Of a DNA stretch of 64,000 nt, positions 1 to 7,677 are shown in pieces. The DNA is from DASQMT01 sp963827335. GTDB taxonomy: Bacteria > Actinomycetota > Thermoleophilia > Solirubrobacterales > Solirubrobacteraceae. The stretch spans positions 248,001-312,000 of the forward strand of contig CAWHAP010000015.1 in assembly GCA_963827335.1 (NCBI GenBank), read 5' to 3'. Each line of letters begins with the position of its first letter. Within the stretch, counting starts at the first letter, position 1. Below the pieces are notes generated by a model. The model worked only from the letters and a program-made list of their open reading frames with translations. It did no database searches and was not told where the DNA came from. The position numbers and the translations under genes were made by a program.

Positions 1-111
1 CAGCACGCCCTCGTCGCCGAGGAGCGCGATCGGGCCGTCGTGGCCGCGACGGCGCAGCGCCTGGATGCAGCGCTGGGCCGCGAGGCCCGCGCCGGCGATG
101 ACGATCTTCAT
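1..111 (-). CDS. FAD/NAD(P)-dependent oxidoreductase, N-terminal fragment
   Basis: This gene runs off the left edge, so only its first 37 codons are visible. They begin MKIVIAGAGLAAQRC, a beta strand followed by a GxGxxA dinucleotide-binding loop as in rubredoxin/ferredoxin reductase-type flavoproteins. The ATG overlaps the stop of the upstream ferric-reductase-like gene as ATGA (108-111), which fixes the start and implies translational coupling. I infer a soluble electron-transfer flavoprotein working with the membrane protein and ApbE upstream. The substrate cannot be told from this fragment. Confidence 0.7.
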   Translation of the reverse strand, partial: MKIVIAGAGLAAQRCIQALRRRGHDGPIALLGDEGVL

Positions 112-680
112 GAGGCGGCCTCCGGCCGGGTGCTGGGTCGTGTGCGGGTCGGCGCCTCCTCGGGGAGGACGCGTGCGAGGAAGAGGAAGACGATCGGCGC
201 GCCCGTCGCGAAGAGGATCGCGCGCATCCACGGCTCCGCGGCGTCGCTCCCCGCCCCGAGCACGTGGATCGCGCCGAGCAGATAGACGAGCGGCGTGAGC
301 CGGTGGACGTTGCGCCAGCGCCGGGCGCCGATGCGCCGGCGCAGGTAGAAGGACAGGCCGAGGATCGCGGCGAGGTACCCGGCGATCACGCCGAGGCCCG
401 TGAAGACGGGCTCGTAGTCCATCGCGAACGGCACGAGCAGCCCGGTGGCACCGGGGTTCAGCCACGAGTCGCCGAGCAGCGTGATGCCGTGCACGGCGAT
501 CGCCACGAGCCCGGCCAGGGCGCAGTGCTCGTGCAGCTTCACGACCGTGCGGCCGCGGACCAGCCGGTTCGCCATCGCCAGGCCGATGAGGACCGAGAGC
601 GCGATCAGCGCGAAGGCCACGACGCCGGCGGCGCGGCTGCTCAGCCACCAGGCGTAGTCGACGGGATCGGGGTTCCTCAT
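108..680 (-). CDS. Ferric reductase-like transmembrane protein
   Basis: This is a 190-residue membrane protein with about five or six hydrophobic segments. The histidines are placed as in ferric reductase-like b-heme domains: HEH near residue 51, HG near 59, NVHRL near 124 and AIHVLG near 136. The C-terminal tail is short and polar. The ATG at 680 starts MRNPDPVDYAW, and the upstream apbE-type gene ends across it (677-680). It probably carries electrons across the membrane for the flavoproteins on either side. It lacks the fused FAD/NAD domain of full ferric reductases, so its donor and acceptor are unknown. Confidence 0.75.
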   Translation of the reverse strand: MRNPDPVDYAWWLSSRAAGVVAFALIALSVLIGLAMANRLVRGRTVVKLHEHCALAGLVAIAVHGITLLGDSWLNPGATGLLVPFAMDYEPVFTGLGVIAGYLAAILGLSFYLRRRIGARRWRNVHRLTPLVYLLGAIHVLGAGSDAAEPWMRAILFATGAPIVFLFLARVLPEEAPTRTRPSTRPEAAS

Positions 681-1669
681 GCCGCCACCCGCAGGTCGGC
701 GGCGCGCAGGCGCGCGACCGGCCGGTCGACGCCGACGCGCTCGACGGCGCCGTCGTCGTGGACGAGCACGCCGCCCCGGCGCGCGAGCAGCCGTCGGGCA
801 CCGGCGGGACCGCGCAGCAGGGCCGCCTTGGCGAGCGCCTCCGCGTGCAGCGCGGTCGGCGCGAGCGCGGTCGCGGAGATCAGGCCGGTCCACGCGGGCG
901 CGCCGGTGGCGGGGTCGAGCAGGTGGTGGGCGTGGCCGCCGCCGGGCCGCGCCCGGACGCGGCGGGCCAGGCCGGACGTCGCGTCAGCGCCGGGCTGCGG
1001 CCAGACGCGGCGAGCCAGGCCGGAGGTGGCGACGCCGCCGCGCACCCGCAGCGTGGCAGCGGGGGCGCCGGTCGCCGGGTGCTCGACGACGACGTCGGCG
1101 GGCGCGCCGGATACGCGCAGGTCGCCGCCGCAGTCGACGACGACGCGCAGCGCGCCCGCGTCGCGGAGGAGCTGCGCCGCGGCGTCAGCGGCGAGGCCCT
1201 TCGTCGTGCCGCCGGTGTCGAGCCGCAGCCCGGGCGGTCGCGTGATCGAGCCGGCGGCGTTGTCGATGACGACGGCGCGCCAGCGGGCGTCGCCGCGCGG
1301 GGCGGCGGCGGCGCGCGGCGGCGCCCCGGCGAGCGCCGCGGCCAGGTCGGCGCGCGGCGCCGCCGCGGCTGCGCGGCTCAGCGACCGCGTGTAGCCGTGC
1401 CGCTCGAGGGCGTCGAGCAGCGTCGGGTCGACGAGGCCGTCCGTGCGCTCGGCCGCCCACAGCGCGGCCGCGACCGCGGCCCGCAGGAGCGGCGACGCCG
1501 GCACGGTCGCGCGCGGATCCGCGTTGAGCCGGGCGAGCTCGGAGCCGGCCCGGAAGCGCGAGAGGCGCTCGTCGATGGCGTGCAACAGGTCGCGGGCGGG
1601 CGCCGGGTCGGCGCCGTCGGCGACGAGCCGCATCGCGCAGCCCATGCAGGTGAAGGTGAGGTCGTGCAT
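677..1669 (-). CDS. FAD:protein FMN transferase (ApbE family)
   Basis: This 330-residue protein transfers FMN from FAD onto a Thr of target flavoproteins in a Mg-dependent reaction. Visible family marks are LDTGGTTKGLAAD (the glycine-rich Lys-containing segment), VDCGGDLRVSG, HHLLDPATGAPAW and the ALAPTALHAEALAKA helix. No lipoprotein signal is seen, so this copy may be cytoplasmic. The start overlaps the stop of the preceding gene (TGATG at 1667-1671) and its own stop overlaps the next start. No FMN-binding substrate domain is visible in the window; one may lie beyond the left edge. Confidence 0.85.
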   Translation of the reverse strand: MHDLTFTCMGCAMRLVADGADPAPARDLLHAIDERLSRFRAGSELARLNADPRATVPASPLLRAAVAAALWAAERTDGLVDPTLLDALERHGYTRSLSRAAAAAPRADLAAALAGAPPRAAAAPRGDARWRAVVIDNAAGSITRPPGLRLDTGGTTKGLAADAAAQLLRDAGALRVVVDCGGDLRVSGAPADVVVEHPATGAPAATLRVRGGVATSGLARRVWPQPGADATSGLARRVRARPGGGHAHHLLDPATGAPAWTGLISATALAPTALHAEALAKAALLRGPAGARRLLARRGGVLVHDDGAVERVGVDRPVARLRAADLRVAA

Positions 1670-2025
1670 CAGGAGGACCGGGTCGTCGGGGCGGGGGCTG
1701 GCGCCGGCGCCGGCGCCGCCGCGGCGGGGGCCGGCGCGGGGGCGCTGGCCTGCACCGCGCCGCCGGCCTGCGGGGCGGGGGCGGCGGGCGCCGAGCGCGC
1801 GGGCGCCTCGTGCGTGACGATCACGCGCCGCACGATCCGCCGCACCAGCACGCGCTTGGGCTGTGCCGCGGGAGCGGCCGCCTCGGGCGCGATCGCCGGG
1901 TCGGCGCCGGCCGCGACGCGGACCGCGAGCACGGCGACGATCGCCGCGAACGCGAGCAGGGAGCCCGCGTAGGCGATCACGGCCGGCCGCTGCGAGCGCT
2001 TCGGCCTGCGCGGCGCGTCAGTCAT
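1669..2025 (-). CDS. Small membrane-anchored Ala/Pro-rich protein
   Basis: This 118-residue protein has a basic N-terminus (MTDAPRRPKRSQR), one transmembrane helix at about residues 15-37, and a tail rich in Ala, Pro and Arg that contains a KRVLVRRIVRRVIVTHE stretch. It overlaps the preceding Asp-rich gene by 8 nt and the apbE gene by 3 nt, so all three are probably co-translated. The arginine-rich motif resembles RTQVVTRTIHRRAK in the neighbouring Asp-rich protein, which suggests shared ancestry or a shared partner. Function is unknown. Confidence 0.6.
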   Translation of the reverse strand: MTDAPRRPKRSQRPAVIAYAGSLLAFAAIVAVLAVRVAAGADPAIAPEAAAPAAQPKRVLVRRIVRRVIVTHEAPARSAPAAPAPQAGGAVQASAPAPAPAAAAPAPAPAPAPTTRSS

Positions 2026-2569
2026 CGTCGCCGCCGTGGCCCGAGTCGTCGTCGTCGCCGCCGTGGCCCGAGTCGTCGCCGCCGCCGTGGCCGGAGTCGT
2101 CGTCGCCGTCGTCGTCGTCCCAGTCGTCGTCCGAGCCGCTGCTGCCGGAGCCGCTGCTGCCCGAGCCGCTGTCGTCGTCGCCGCCGCGCCCGCGGCCGCG
2201 GCCGTGCCCGGAGTCATCGTCATCGTCGTCGCTCCGGCCACCGTGGTCGTCGAAGCGGTCGTGGCCACGGTCGTCGCTGCCGCTCGAGCGGCCCGAGGGA
2301 GACGGGGAGGGCGAGGACGACGGGGACGGCGAGGACGACGGCGACGGCGAGGCCGCCGCGCGGGCCTGGCCGGAGCCGGCGTCGTCGGCCTTCGCGCGCC
2401 GGTGGATCGTCCGCGTCACCACCTGGGTGCGCACCTCCTCGGCCGGCGCGGGGGCGGCGGCGGGCTGCGCATCGGGCTGCTCGCCGCCGGCGCCCACCGC
2501 GAACGCGGTGAGGCCGCCGAGGGCGGCGAGGGTGCCTGCGGTCGCGATGGTGGTGCGGATGGAAGCCAC
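2018..2569 (-). CDS. Exported Asp/Gly/His-rich low-complexity protein
   Basis: This 183-residue protein begins with a signal-peptide-like helix (MASIRTTIATAGTLAALGGL), continues with a Pro/Ser linker of SPSPSSS type, and ends in a repeated acidic tail of DDDSGHGG units. The tail could bind divalent cations, but this is inference from composition only. It is first in a leftward operon with the small membrane protein and apbE. It faces the two-component system across a 126-bp promoter region, and a related protein lies on the other side of that system (4799-5200). Confidence 0.65.
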   Translation of the reverse strand: MASIRTTIATAGTLAALGGLTAFAVGAGGEQPDAQPAAAPAPAEEVRTQVVTRTIHRRAKADDAGSGQARAAASPSPSSSPSPSSSPSPSPSGRSSGSDDRGHDRFDDHGGRSDDDDDDSGHGRGRGRGGDDDSGSGSSGSGSSGSDDDWDDDDGDDDSGHGGGDDSGHGGDDDDSGHGGDDD

Positions 2570-2628
2570 GGTCGATCTCCTTCTCGATGCGGGTCGCGGC
2601 CACTATCGGCGGCGGCCGTCCAAGCACC

Positions 2629-2694
2629 GGGCAACCGCGGGCAAAGCCTTGGCCAAATGCCTGGATCCGGCGGTCGCGGGCATTACCTTTGCCC
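2629..2694. promoter_or_regulatory. Candidate OmpR-family response-regulator boxes
   Basis: The 126-bp divergent region between the Asp-rich gene and the response regulator holds two direct copies of GGGCAA exactly 10 bp apart (2629-2634 and 2639-2644), the spacing typical of OmpR/PhoB half-sites. A perfect 8-bp inverted repeat, GGGCAAAG (2639-2646) and CTTTGCCC (2687-2694), ends one base before the regulator ATG. I infer autoregulation and control of the divergent operon. Confidence 0.4.
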
Positions 2695-2695
2695 G

Positions 2696-3400
2696 ATGGC
2701 CGAGGCCTCCCGACCGACGATCCTGCTCGTGGAGGACGAGCGCTCGATCGCCGAGCCCTTCGCCGCGGCGCTCGCCCGCGAGGGCTTCGAGCCGGTGCTC
2801 GCGGCGACGGCGCGCGCCGCCATGGAGCAGTTCCACCGCCACGACCCGCACCTCGTGCTGCTCGACATCGCGCTGCCGGACGGCGACGGGCGCGAGGTGT
2901 GCCGCGCGCTGCGGCGCGAGTCCGCGGTCCCGATCATCATGCTCACCGCCCGCGGCACCGAGACCGACCGGATCGTCGGGCTCGAGCTCGGCGCCGACGA
3001 CTACGTGGTCAAGCCGTTCAGCTCCGCCGAGGTGATCGCGCGCATCCGCGCCGTCCTGCGCCGCAGCGGCCGCGACGCGGCCGCCCCGGACCCGCCGGTC
3101 GAGGTCGACGGCCTGCGGCTGGACCCGGGCGCCCGCAGCGTGACGCTCGACGGCGAGCCGCTGGAGCTGTCGCGGAAGGAGTTCGACCTGCTGGCGCGCC
3201 TGATGCGCGACGCCGGCCGCGTCGTGACCCGCGAGGACCTGATGTCCGACGTCTGGGACGAGAACTGGTTCGGCTCGACCAAGACGCTCGACGTCCACAT
3301 CGGGTTCCTGCGCCGCAAGCTCGACGACGATGCGGCCGCGCCACGGTTCCTGCACACGGTGCGCGGCGTGGGCTTCCGCTTCGAAGGACGCGCCGGGTGA
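2696..3400 (+). CDS. OmpR/PhoB-family response regulator
   Basis: This 234-residue protein has an N-terminal receiver (residues 8-120) with the acidic pair in VEDE, phospho-acceptor Asp57 in LVLLDIALPD, and the conserved Lys in DDYVVKPF. A winged-helix DNA-binding domain of OmpR type follows (about 135-230), with VWDENWFGSTKTLDVHIG and a VRGVGFRF end. The stop overlaps the GTG start of the sensor kinase (3397-3400), so the pair is translationally coupled. The ATG at 2696 is chosen because the receiver starts nine residues later. Confidence 0.93.
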   Translation: MAEASRPTILLVEDERSIAEPFAAALAREGFEPVLAATARAAMEQFHRHDPHLVLLDIALPDGDGREVCRALRRESAVPIIMLTARGTETDRIVGLELGADDYVVKPFSSAEVIARIRAVLRRSGRDAAAPDPPVEVDGLRLDPGARSVTLDGEPLELSRKEFDLLARLMRDAGRVVTREDLMSDVWDENWFGSTKTLDVHIGFLRRKLDDDAAAPRFLHTVRGVGFRFEGRAG

Positions 3401-4788
3401 GCCTGCGGGCACGCCTGCTGATCGCGCTCGGCTACCTCGTCGCCCTCGTGATCGTCGCGTTCGCGGTGCCCCTCGGGGCGAACCTGCGCGACCGCGTGGG
3501 CGACGAGGTCCGCGCCACGGCCCGCACCCAGGCCGCCGTGCTCGCCGCCGGCGTGCCGCGGCTGATCGAGACGCGCGACCGCGACCGCCTCGGCGAGCTG
3601 GCGCGCACGGTCGGCGAGGCCGCCCGGGCCCGCGTCGTCGTGGTCGACCGCCGCGGGATCGTGCTCGCGGACACCGCCGACGCCGAGGCGATCGGCGTCG
3701 ACTTCTCCAGCCGGCCCGAGCTCGCCACGGCGCTGCGGGGCCGGCCGTTCCAGGACGAGCGGCGCTCGGAGACGCTCGACGAGTCGATCCTCGCCACCGC
3801 CCGGCCGGTGTTCAGCGCGGGCGCGGTGGTCGGCGGCGTGCGGCTCACGCAGAGCGTCGACGCCGTCAACAGCGCGGTCCGCCGCACCGTGCTCGGGATC
3901 GCCGCCGTCGGGCTGGCCGTGCTGCTGGCCGCGCTCGTCGCCGCGTTCCTGCTCGCCCGCGGGATCACGCGCCCGATCGAGCGGCTCGGCGCCGCCGCCG
4001 ACACGATCTCGTCGGGGGACCTCGACGCGCGGGCGGAGGTCGAGGGCAGCCGCGAGCAGCGCTCGCTCGCCCGCTCGTTCAACCTGATGACGGAGCGGCT
4101 GGCCCGCGCGCTGCGCGCCCAGACGGAGTTCGTCGCCGACGCGTCGCACCAGCTCCGCACGCCGCTCACGGGACTGCGGCTGCGGATCGAGGAGGCGCGC
4201 GCCACGCCGGACCGGGCCGAGGCGCAGCGCCACCTCGACGCCGGCCTCGAGGAGCTCGACCGCATGTCGGAGACGATCGACGACCTGCTCGTGCTCAGCC
4301 GGACGGGCGAGCGCGAGGGCGAGGGCGAGGCGGTCGACCTCGCCGAGGCCGTCGCCGACGCGCGCCGCCGCTGGGAGCGCGCCGCGGCAGCGCGCGACGT
4401 CGCCCTGCAGGCGGAGCCCGACGGCGCCGGCACCGTGTGGGCGTCGCGCGCCGACCTCGACCGCGCGCTCGACGCGGTGGTGGAGAACGCGATCCACTAC
4501 ACGCCCGCGGGCGGCCACGTGCTCGTGCGCGGCGTGGCCGCCGGCGTCGAGGTGCTCGACGACGGCCCCGGCCTCGCACCCGGCGAGGAGGACGACGTGT
4601 TCGCCCGCTTCCACCGCGGCTCGGCCGGCCGCGGCGGCGCGCCCGGCACCGGGCTCGGCCTGCCGATCGCGCGCGAGTTGATGCGCACGTGGGGCGGCGA
4701 CGCCGCGCTCGCCAACCGGCCCGAGGGCGGCACCCGGGCCACGCTCACCGCGCCGGCCTTTACCGGCTCTTTCCCGGGCGCGGCCTAA
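3397..4788 (+). CDS. Two-component sensor histidine kinase
   Basis: This 463-residue membrane kinase starts with GTG. It has a transmembrane helix at about 7-25, a periplasmic sensor region of about 135 residues, a second helix at about 165-187 and a HAMP domain. The phosphorylation site is His251 in DASHQLRTPL, followed by the N-box (VVENAIHYT) and ATPase loops ending in GTGLGLPIAREL. It overlaps the response-regulator gene by 4 nt. The sensor region has no recognisable ligand domain. The flanking exported Asp-rich proteins suggest an envelope or metal cue, which is inference. Confidence 0.92.
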   Translation: MSLRARLLIALGYLVALVIVAFAVPLGANLRDRVGDEVRATARTQAAVLAAGVPRLIETRDRDRLGELARTVGEAARARVVVVDRRGIVLADTADAEAIGVDFSSRPELATALRGRPFQDERRSETLDESILATARPVFSAGAVVGGVRLTQSVDAVNSAVRRTVLGIAAVGLAVLLAALVAAFLLARGITRPIERLGAAADTISSGDLDARAEVEGSREQRSLARSFNLMTERLARALRAQTEFVADASHQLRTPLTGLRLRIEEARATPDRAEAQRHLDAGLEELDRMSETIDDLLVLSRTGEREGEGEAVDLAEAVADARRRWERAAAARDVALQAEPDGAGTVWASRADLDRALDAVVENAIHYTPAGGHVLVRGVAAGVEVLDDGPGLAPGEEDDVFARFHRGSAGRGGAPGTGLGLPIARELMRTWGGDAALANRPEGGTRATLTAPAFTGSFPGAA

Positions 4789-4798
4789 CGTGCGACCC

Positions 4799-5200
4799 AT
4801 GCGCGAGCGGATGCTGTGGGTCGGGATCGGCGTGCTGAGCCTGCTGCTCGCCGCCGCCCTCGGCCTCGCCACCAGCCGGCTCACCTCGGCGCCGATCGGC
4901 CTGACCGCCGAGCCCGTGTCGGCGGGCGAGGCGCTCGCCCCCGCCCCCGCCCGGGAGGCCACGCCGACGCCCAAGCCGAAGGCGAAGGCGAAGCCGAAGC
5001 GCCGGAAGCCGGAGCGCACGCCCACGCCGACGCCCACCGCGACGCCCACCGCGACGCCGACCGCGACGGCCGCGCCCGCCCCCACCGTCGACGACGACAG
5101 CTCCGGGCACGGCTCGGGCGGCGACGACGACTCCGGCGGCGACGACGACTCCGGCCAGGGCCGCGGCCGCGGGCGCGGGCGCTCCGGCGACGACGACTAG
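4799..5200 (+). CDS. Membrane-anchored Asp-rich low-complexity protein
   Basis: This 133-residue protein has an N-terminal hydrophobic helix (MLWVGIGVLSLLLAAALGLA), a Lys/Pro-rich linker (KPKAKAKPKRRKPE), a TPTATPTATPTAT stretch and an acidic end with DDDSGGDDDSGQGRGRG. The end closely resembles the tail of the protein at 2018-2569, so the two-component system is bracketed by related proteins. It begins 10 bp after the kinase stop; a GTG at 4790 would add three residues. Function is unknown. Confidence 0.6.
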   Translation: MRERMLWVGIGVLSLLLAAALGLATSRLTSAPIGLTAEPVSAGEALAPAPAREATPTPKPKAKAKPKRRKPERTPTPTPTATPTATPTATAAPAPTVDDDSSGHGSGGDDDSGGDDDSGQGRGRGRGRSGDDD

Positions 5201-5214
5201 TACGCTCCGGCGCG

Positions 5215-5565
5215 ATGGAGCGGATGCCGGTGTTCGTCGGCTGCGTCACGCTCGCGGCAGGCGGCGCGCTCGTCGCGGCGCCTGGGCGCACGGGCGCGTT
5301 GGCCGGCGTCGCCGGGCAGGACGTGCCGCTCCGGCTCGTCGGGCTCGCCGACCTGGTGCTGGTGCCGGGACTGCTCGGCGGGCGGCCGCGCTGGCCGTGG
5401 ATGGCCGGGCGCGCGGCGCTCAACGTCGCGCAGGCGGCCTACTTCCTCGGCGCGGCGCCGCAGTCGCCGGCGCCGGGGCGGGCGAAGGCCGCGGCGGGCG
5501 CGCTCCTCGGGCTCACGCTGGCCGACGGCGCCACGGCGCTCGCGCTGCGCCGCACGGGATCGTGA
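5215..5565 (+). CDS. Small hydrophobic membrane protein, unknown function
   Basis: This 116-residue protein has about three or four transmembrane helices (for example GCVTLAAGGALVAAPG and GLADLVLVPGLLGG). Its stop overlaps the GTG start of the downstream acetyltransferase. It resembles small uncharacterised actinobacterial membrane proteins, but I cannot name a family. Reading-frame length and gene coupling are the main support. Confidence 0.5.
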   Translation: MERMPVFVGCVTLAAGGALVAAPGRTGALAGVAGQDVPLRLVGLADLVLVPGLLGGRPRWPWMAGRAALNVAQAAYFLGAAPQSPAPGRAKAAAGALLGLTLADGATALALRRTGS

Positions 5566-6152
5566 TCGTCCCCGCCGACGAGGCGAGCTGGGACGACGTG
5601 CAGGCGGTGTTCGGCACGCGCGGTGATCCGTTCCGCTGCCAGTGCCAGCGCTACAAGATGCAGCCCGGGGAGTCGTGGGCGTCCGTCGGCCGCGAGGAGC
5701 TCGCCTTCCGGCTGCGCGCGCAGACCGACTGCGGGCACCCGGGGTCGGGCAGGACGAGCGGGCTGGTCGCCTACCTCGACGGCGAGCCGGCCGGCTGGTG
5801 CGCGGTCGAGCCGCGCACCGCCTACCCGCGCCTGCTGCTGCGGACCCGCGTGCCGTGGGAGGGCCGGGCGGAGGACAAGACGGACGACAGCGTCTGGGCC
5901 GTCACGTGCTTCGTCACCCGCACCGGCTTCCGCCGCCGCGGGATCAGCGGCGCGCTCGCCCGCGCCGCCGTCGATTTCGCCCGGGAGCGCGGCGCCCGCG
6001 CGCTCGAGGGCTACCCGATGATCGCGACGCCCGGGAAGGACGCGCTCATGGTCGAGCACCACGTCGGCAGCCGCAGCATCTTCGCCGCGGCGGGCTTCGA
6101 GGAGGTCGGCCGCCCGAGCGTCCGGCGGGTCGTGATGCGCATCGACTTCTAG
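5562..6152 (+). CDS. GNAT-family N-acetyltransferase
   Basis: This 196-residue protein starts with GTG (VIVPADEASWDD) overlapping the previous stop. It contains RCQCQRYKM near the N-terminus and an acetyl-CoA-binding core VTCFVTRTGFRRRGISGAL, the usual R-x-x-G-x-G/S loop, followed by AAAGFEEVGRPSVRRVV at the C-terminus. The Cys-rich RCQCQRY segment is typical of a GNAT subfamily of unknown substrate. The stop overlaps the convergent GST-like gene by 4 nt (CTAG). Confidence 0.8.
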   Translation: MIVPADEASWDDVQAVFGTRGDPFRCQCQRYKMQPGESWASVGREELAFRLRAQTDCGHPGSGRTSGLVAYLDGEPAGWCAVEPRTAYPRLLLRTRVPWEGRAEDKTDDSVWAVTCFVTRTGFRRRGISGALARAAVDFARERGARALEGYPMIATPGKDALMVEHHVGSRSIFAAAGFEEVGRPSVRRVVMRIDF

Positions 6153-6805
6153 GCCGCGTACGCCGGCCAGGGAAGCGGGAAGACGTCGCGGTGCACACGT
6201 GCCTCGTCGACGACGCGCGCGACCGACGGCCGGGACATGAGCCGCGCGAAGTACGCCGTCAGGCGGGCGAGCCCGTCCTCGTCCCAGCGGTGGACCACGC
6301 GCGCGTAGTGCAGCGCCGGGGCGGCCGCGCAGTCGGCGAGCGTGAAGGCCGGTCCGGCGAGCCAGCCGTCGGCGCCGAGGTGGTCGTCGAGCAGCGCGAA
6401 GGCACGGTCGAGCCGGTCGCGCGCCTCGGCGACGCCGTAGGGATCGCGCTCGGCCGCCGGCCGCAGCGCATCGGCGACGATCTTCTGCATCGGCGTCATG
6501 ACGTGACCGTCGATCACCCGATCCCACAGCCGCGCCTGCAGCGCGGCGCCCGGGTCGGCGGGCACCATGCCCGGCGCGTCGCCGTGCCGGTCGAGCTGCT
6601 CGACGATCGCGCTGGACTCCGGCAGCGTGAGGTCGCCGTCGACGAGGACGGGGATGCTCCCCATCGGCCACAGCTGCGCCAGCCGCGCGCGGTCCTGCGC
6701 GTCGCCCACGAAGCGCCGGTCGACGTCGACGCCGCGCTCGTAGAGCGCGATCAGCGCCTTCCAGCAGTACGCGGCGAAGGGGTGCTCGTGCAGCGTCGGC
6801 GTCAT
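6149..6805 (-). CDS. Glutathione S-transferase family protein
   Basis: This 218-residue protein has a thioredoxin-fold N-terminus (EHPFAAYCWKALIALYE) containing the VPVL/PESSAI glutathione-site pattern as GSIPVLVDGDLTLPESSAI, and an all-helical C-terminal domain with FTLADCAAAPALHYA. Actinobacteria usually use mycothiol, so the thiol partner is uncertain. It is the last gene of a three-gene ATGA-linked operon with a SRPBCC protein and an ArsR regulator. Confidence 0.85.
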   Translation of the reverse strand: MTPTLHEHPFAAYCWKALIALYERGVDVDRRFVGDAQDRARLAQLWPMGSIPVLVDGDLTLPESSAIVEQLDRHGDAPGMVPADPGAALQARLWDRVIDGHVMTPMQKIVADALRPAAERDPYGVAEARDRLDRAFALLDDHLGADGWLAGPAFTLADCAAAPALHYARVVHRWDEDGLARLTAYFARLMSRPSVARVVDEARVHRDVFPLPWPAYAA

Positions 6806-7263
6806 CGGACCGCCTCCCCGACGAGGAAGGCCCCGAGCCTGTCCAGCAGCACGCCGGTGCCGTGCTCGCGCTGAGCGGGACCGTCGGGCTCGTCGAGGAA
6901 CGCGCCCTGCTCGGTGAGGCGCAGGAGCGTGCCGGGGCCGTCGGCGAACAGCTCGATCGTCGCCAGCGACACCGAGATCAGCCGGTGGTCGTGCAGCAGG
7001 TCGTAGGCGAAGACGATGCGCGCGTCCTCGACGATGTCGTGGAAGCAGCTGCGGAACTCGTTGTAGCGCCCGCCCGCATGCCCGCCGGCGCTGTACTCGG
7101 TGCCGCCGACCTGGAAGTCCATGCGCCACTCGTGCTCGGGCCAGCCGCCGGGGTTGGCGAACCACCGGCGGCGCAGCTGCGGGTCGGCGAACGCGCTGAA
7201 GGTCTGTGCCGGCGTGCAGTCGTAGCGGCGCTCGATCGTGAAGTCGGCGTGGACGACGCTCAT
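6802..7263 (-). CDS. SRPBCC/AHSA1-type ligand-binding protein
   Basis: This 153-residue protein begins MSVVHADFTIERRYDCTP, typical of AHSA1-like START-fold proteins in which FADPQLRRRWFANPGG is a characteristic early segment. LTEQGAFLDEPDG lies near the end. Genes of this type are very often paired with a short ArsR regulator, as here (7260-7263 overlap). The ligand is unknown. Confidence 0.85.
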   Translation of the reverse strand: MSVVHADFTIERRYDCTPAQTFSAFADPQLRRRWFANPGGWPEHEWRMDFQVGGTEYSAGGHAGGRYNEFRSCFHDIVEDARIVFAYDLLHDHRLISVSLATIELFADGPGTLLRLTEQGAFLDEPDGPAQREHGTGVLLDRLGAFLVGEAVR

Positions 7264-7601
7264 CTGGTCCTTCCGTAGGTCTCGTGCAGGACGTCGCCGA
7301 GCCGGTCGAGCTGGCGCTCCCACGTCGCACGATGCTCGGCGATCCAGTGCTCGACCGGGCGCATCGGGGCGGGCTCCAGACGGCACGTCCGGACCCGCCC
7401 GACCTTCTCGGAGCGCACGAGGCCGCTCCGCTGCAGCACGTCGAGGTGCTGCACGACGGCGGGGAGCGACATCGCCAGCGGCTCGGCGAGCTCGCCGACC
7501 GACGCCGGCCCTCGGCTCAGCCGGGCGACGATCGACCGCCGCGTGGGGTCGGCGAGCGCTCGGAACGTCCGGTCGAGCTCGAGGTCGGCTGCGGCGGGCA
7601 T
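7260..7601 (-). CDS. ArsR-family transcriptional regulator
   Basis: This 113-residue winged-helix protein has the ALADPTRRSIVARL start typical of the ArsR group paired with SRPBCC proteins, a recognition helix in SLPAVVQHLDVLQRSGLV and a wing GRVRTCRLEP. No metal-binding Cys cluster is visible, so a metal role is unlikely. It heads the operon ArsR-SRPBCC-GST and probably represses itself through the AT-rich upstream site. Confidence 0.88.
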   Translation of the reverse strand: MPAAADLELDRTFRALADPTRRSIVARLSRGPASVGELAEPLAMSLPAVVQHLDVLQRSGLVRSEKVGRVRTCRLEPAPMRPVEHWIAEHRATWERQLDRLGDVLHETYGRTR

Positions 7602-7621
7602 GCCGGCACCCTAGCAAAATA

Positions 7622-7638
7622 CTTAGGCAAGTCCTTAA
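7622..7638. promoter_or_regulatory. Possible ArsR operator
   Basis: The sequence CTTAGGCAAGTCCTTAA is an imperfect inverted repeat (TTAGG and CCTTAA) in an unusually AT-rich patch 21 bp upstream of the ArsR start. Its position suits autorepression. Symmetry is only partial. Confidence 0.35.
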
Positions 7639-7677
7639 CTATCGTGCTGGTCCCCGACGCGAACTCGCGGCCGACGA

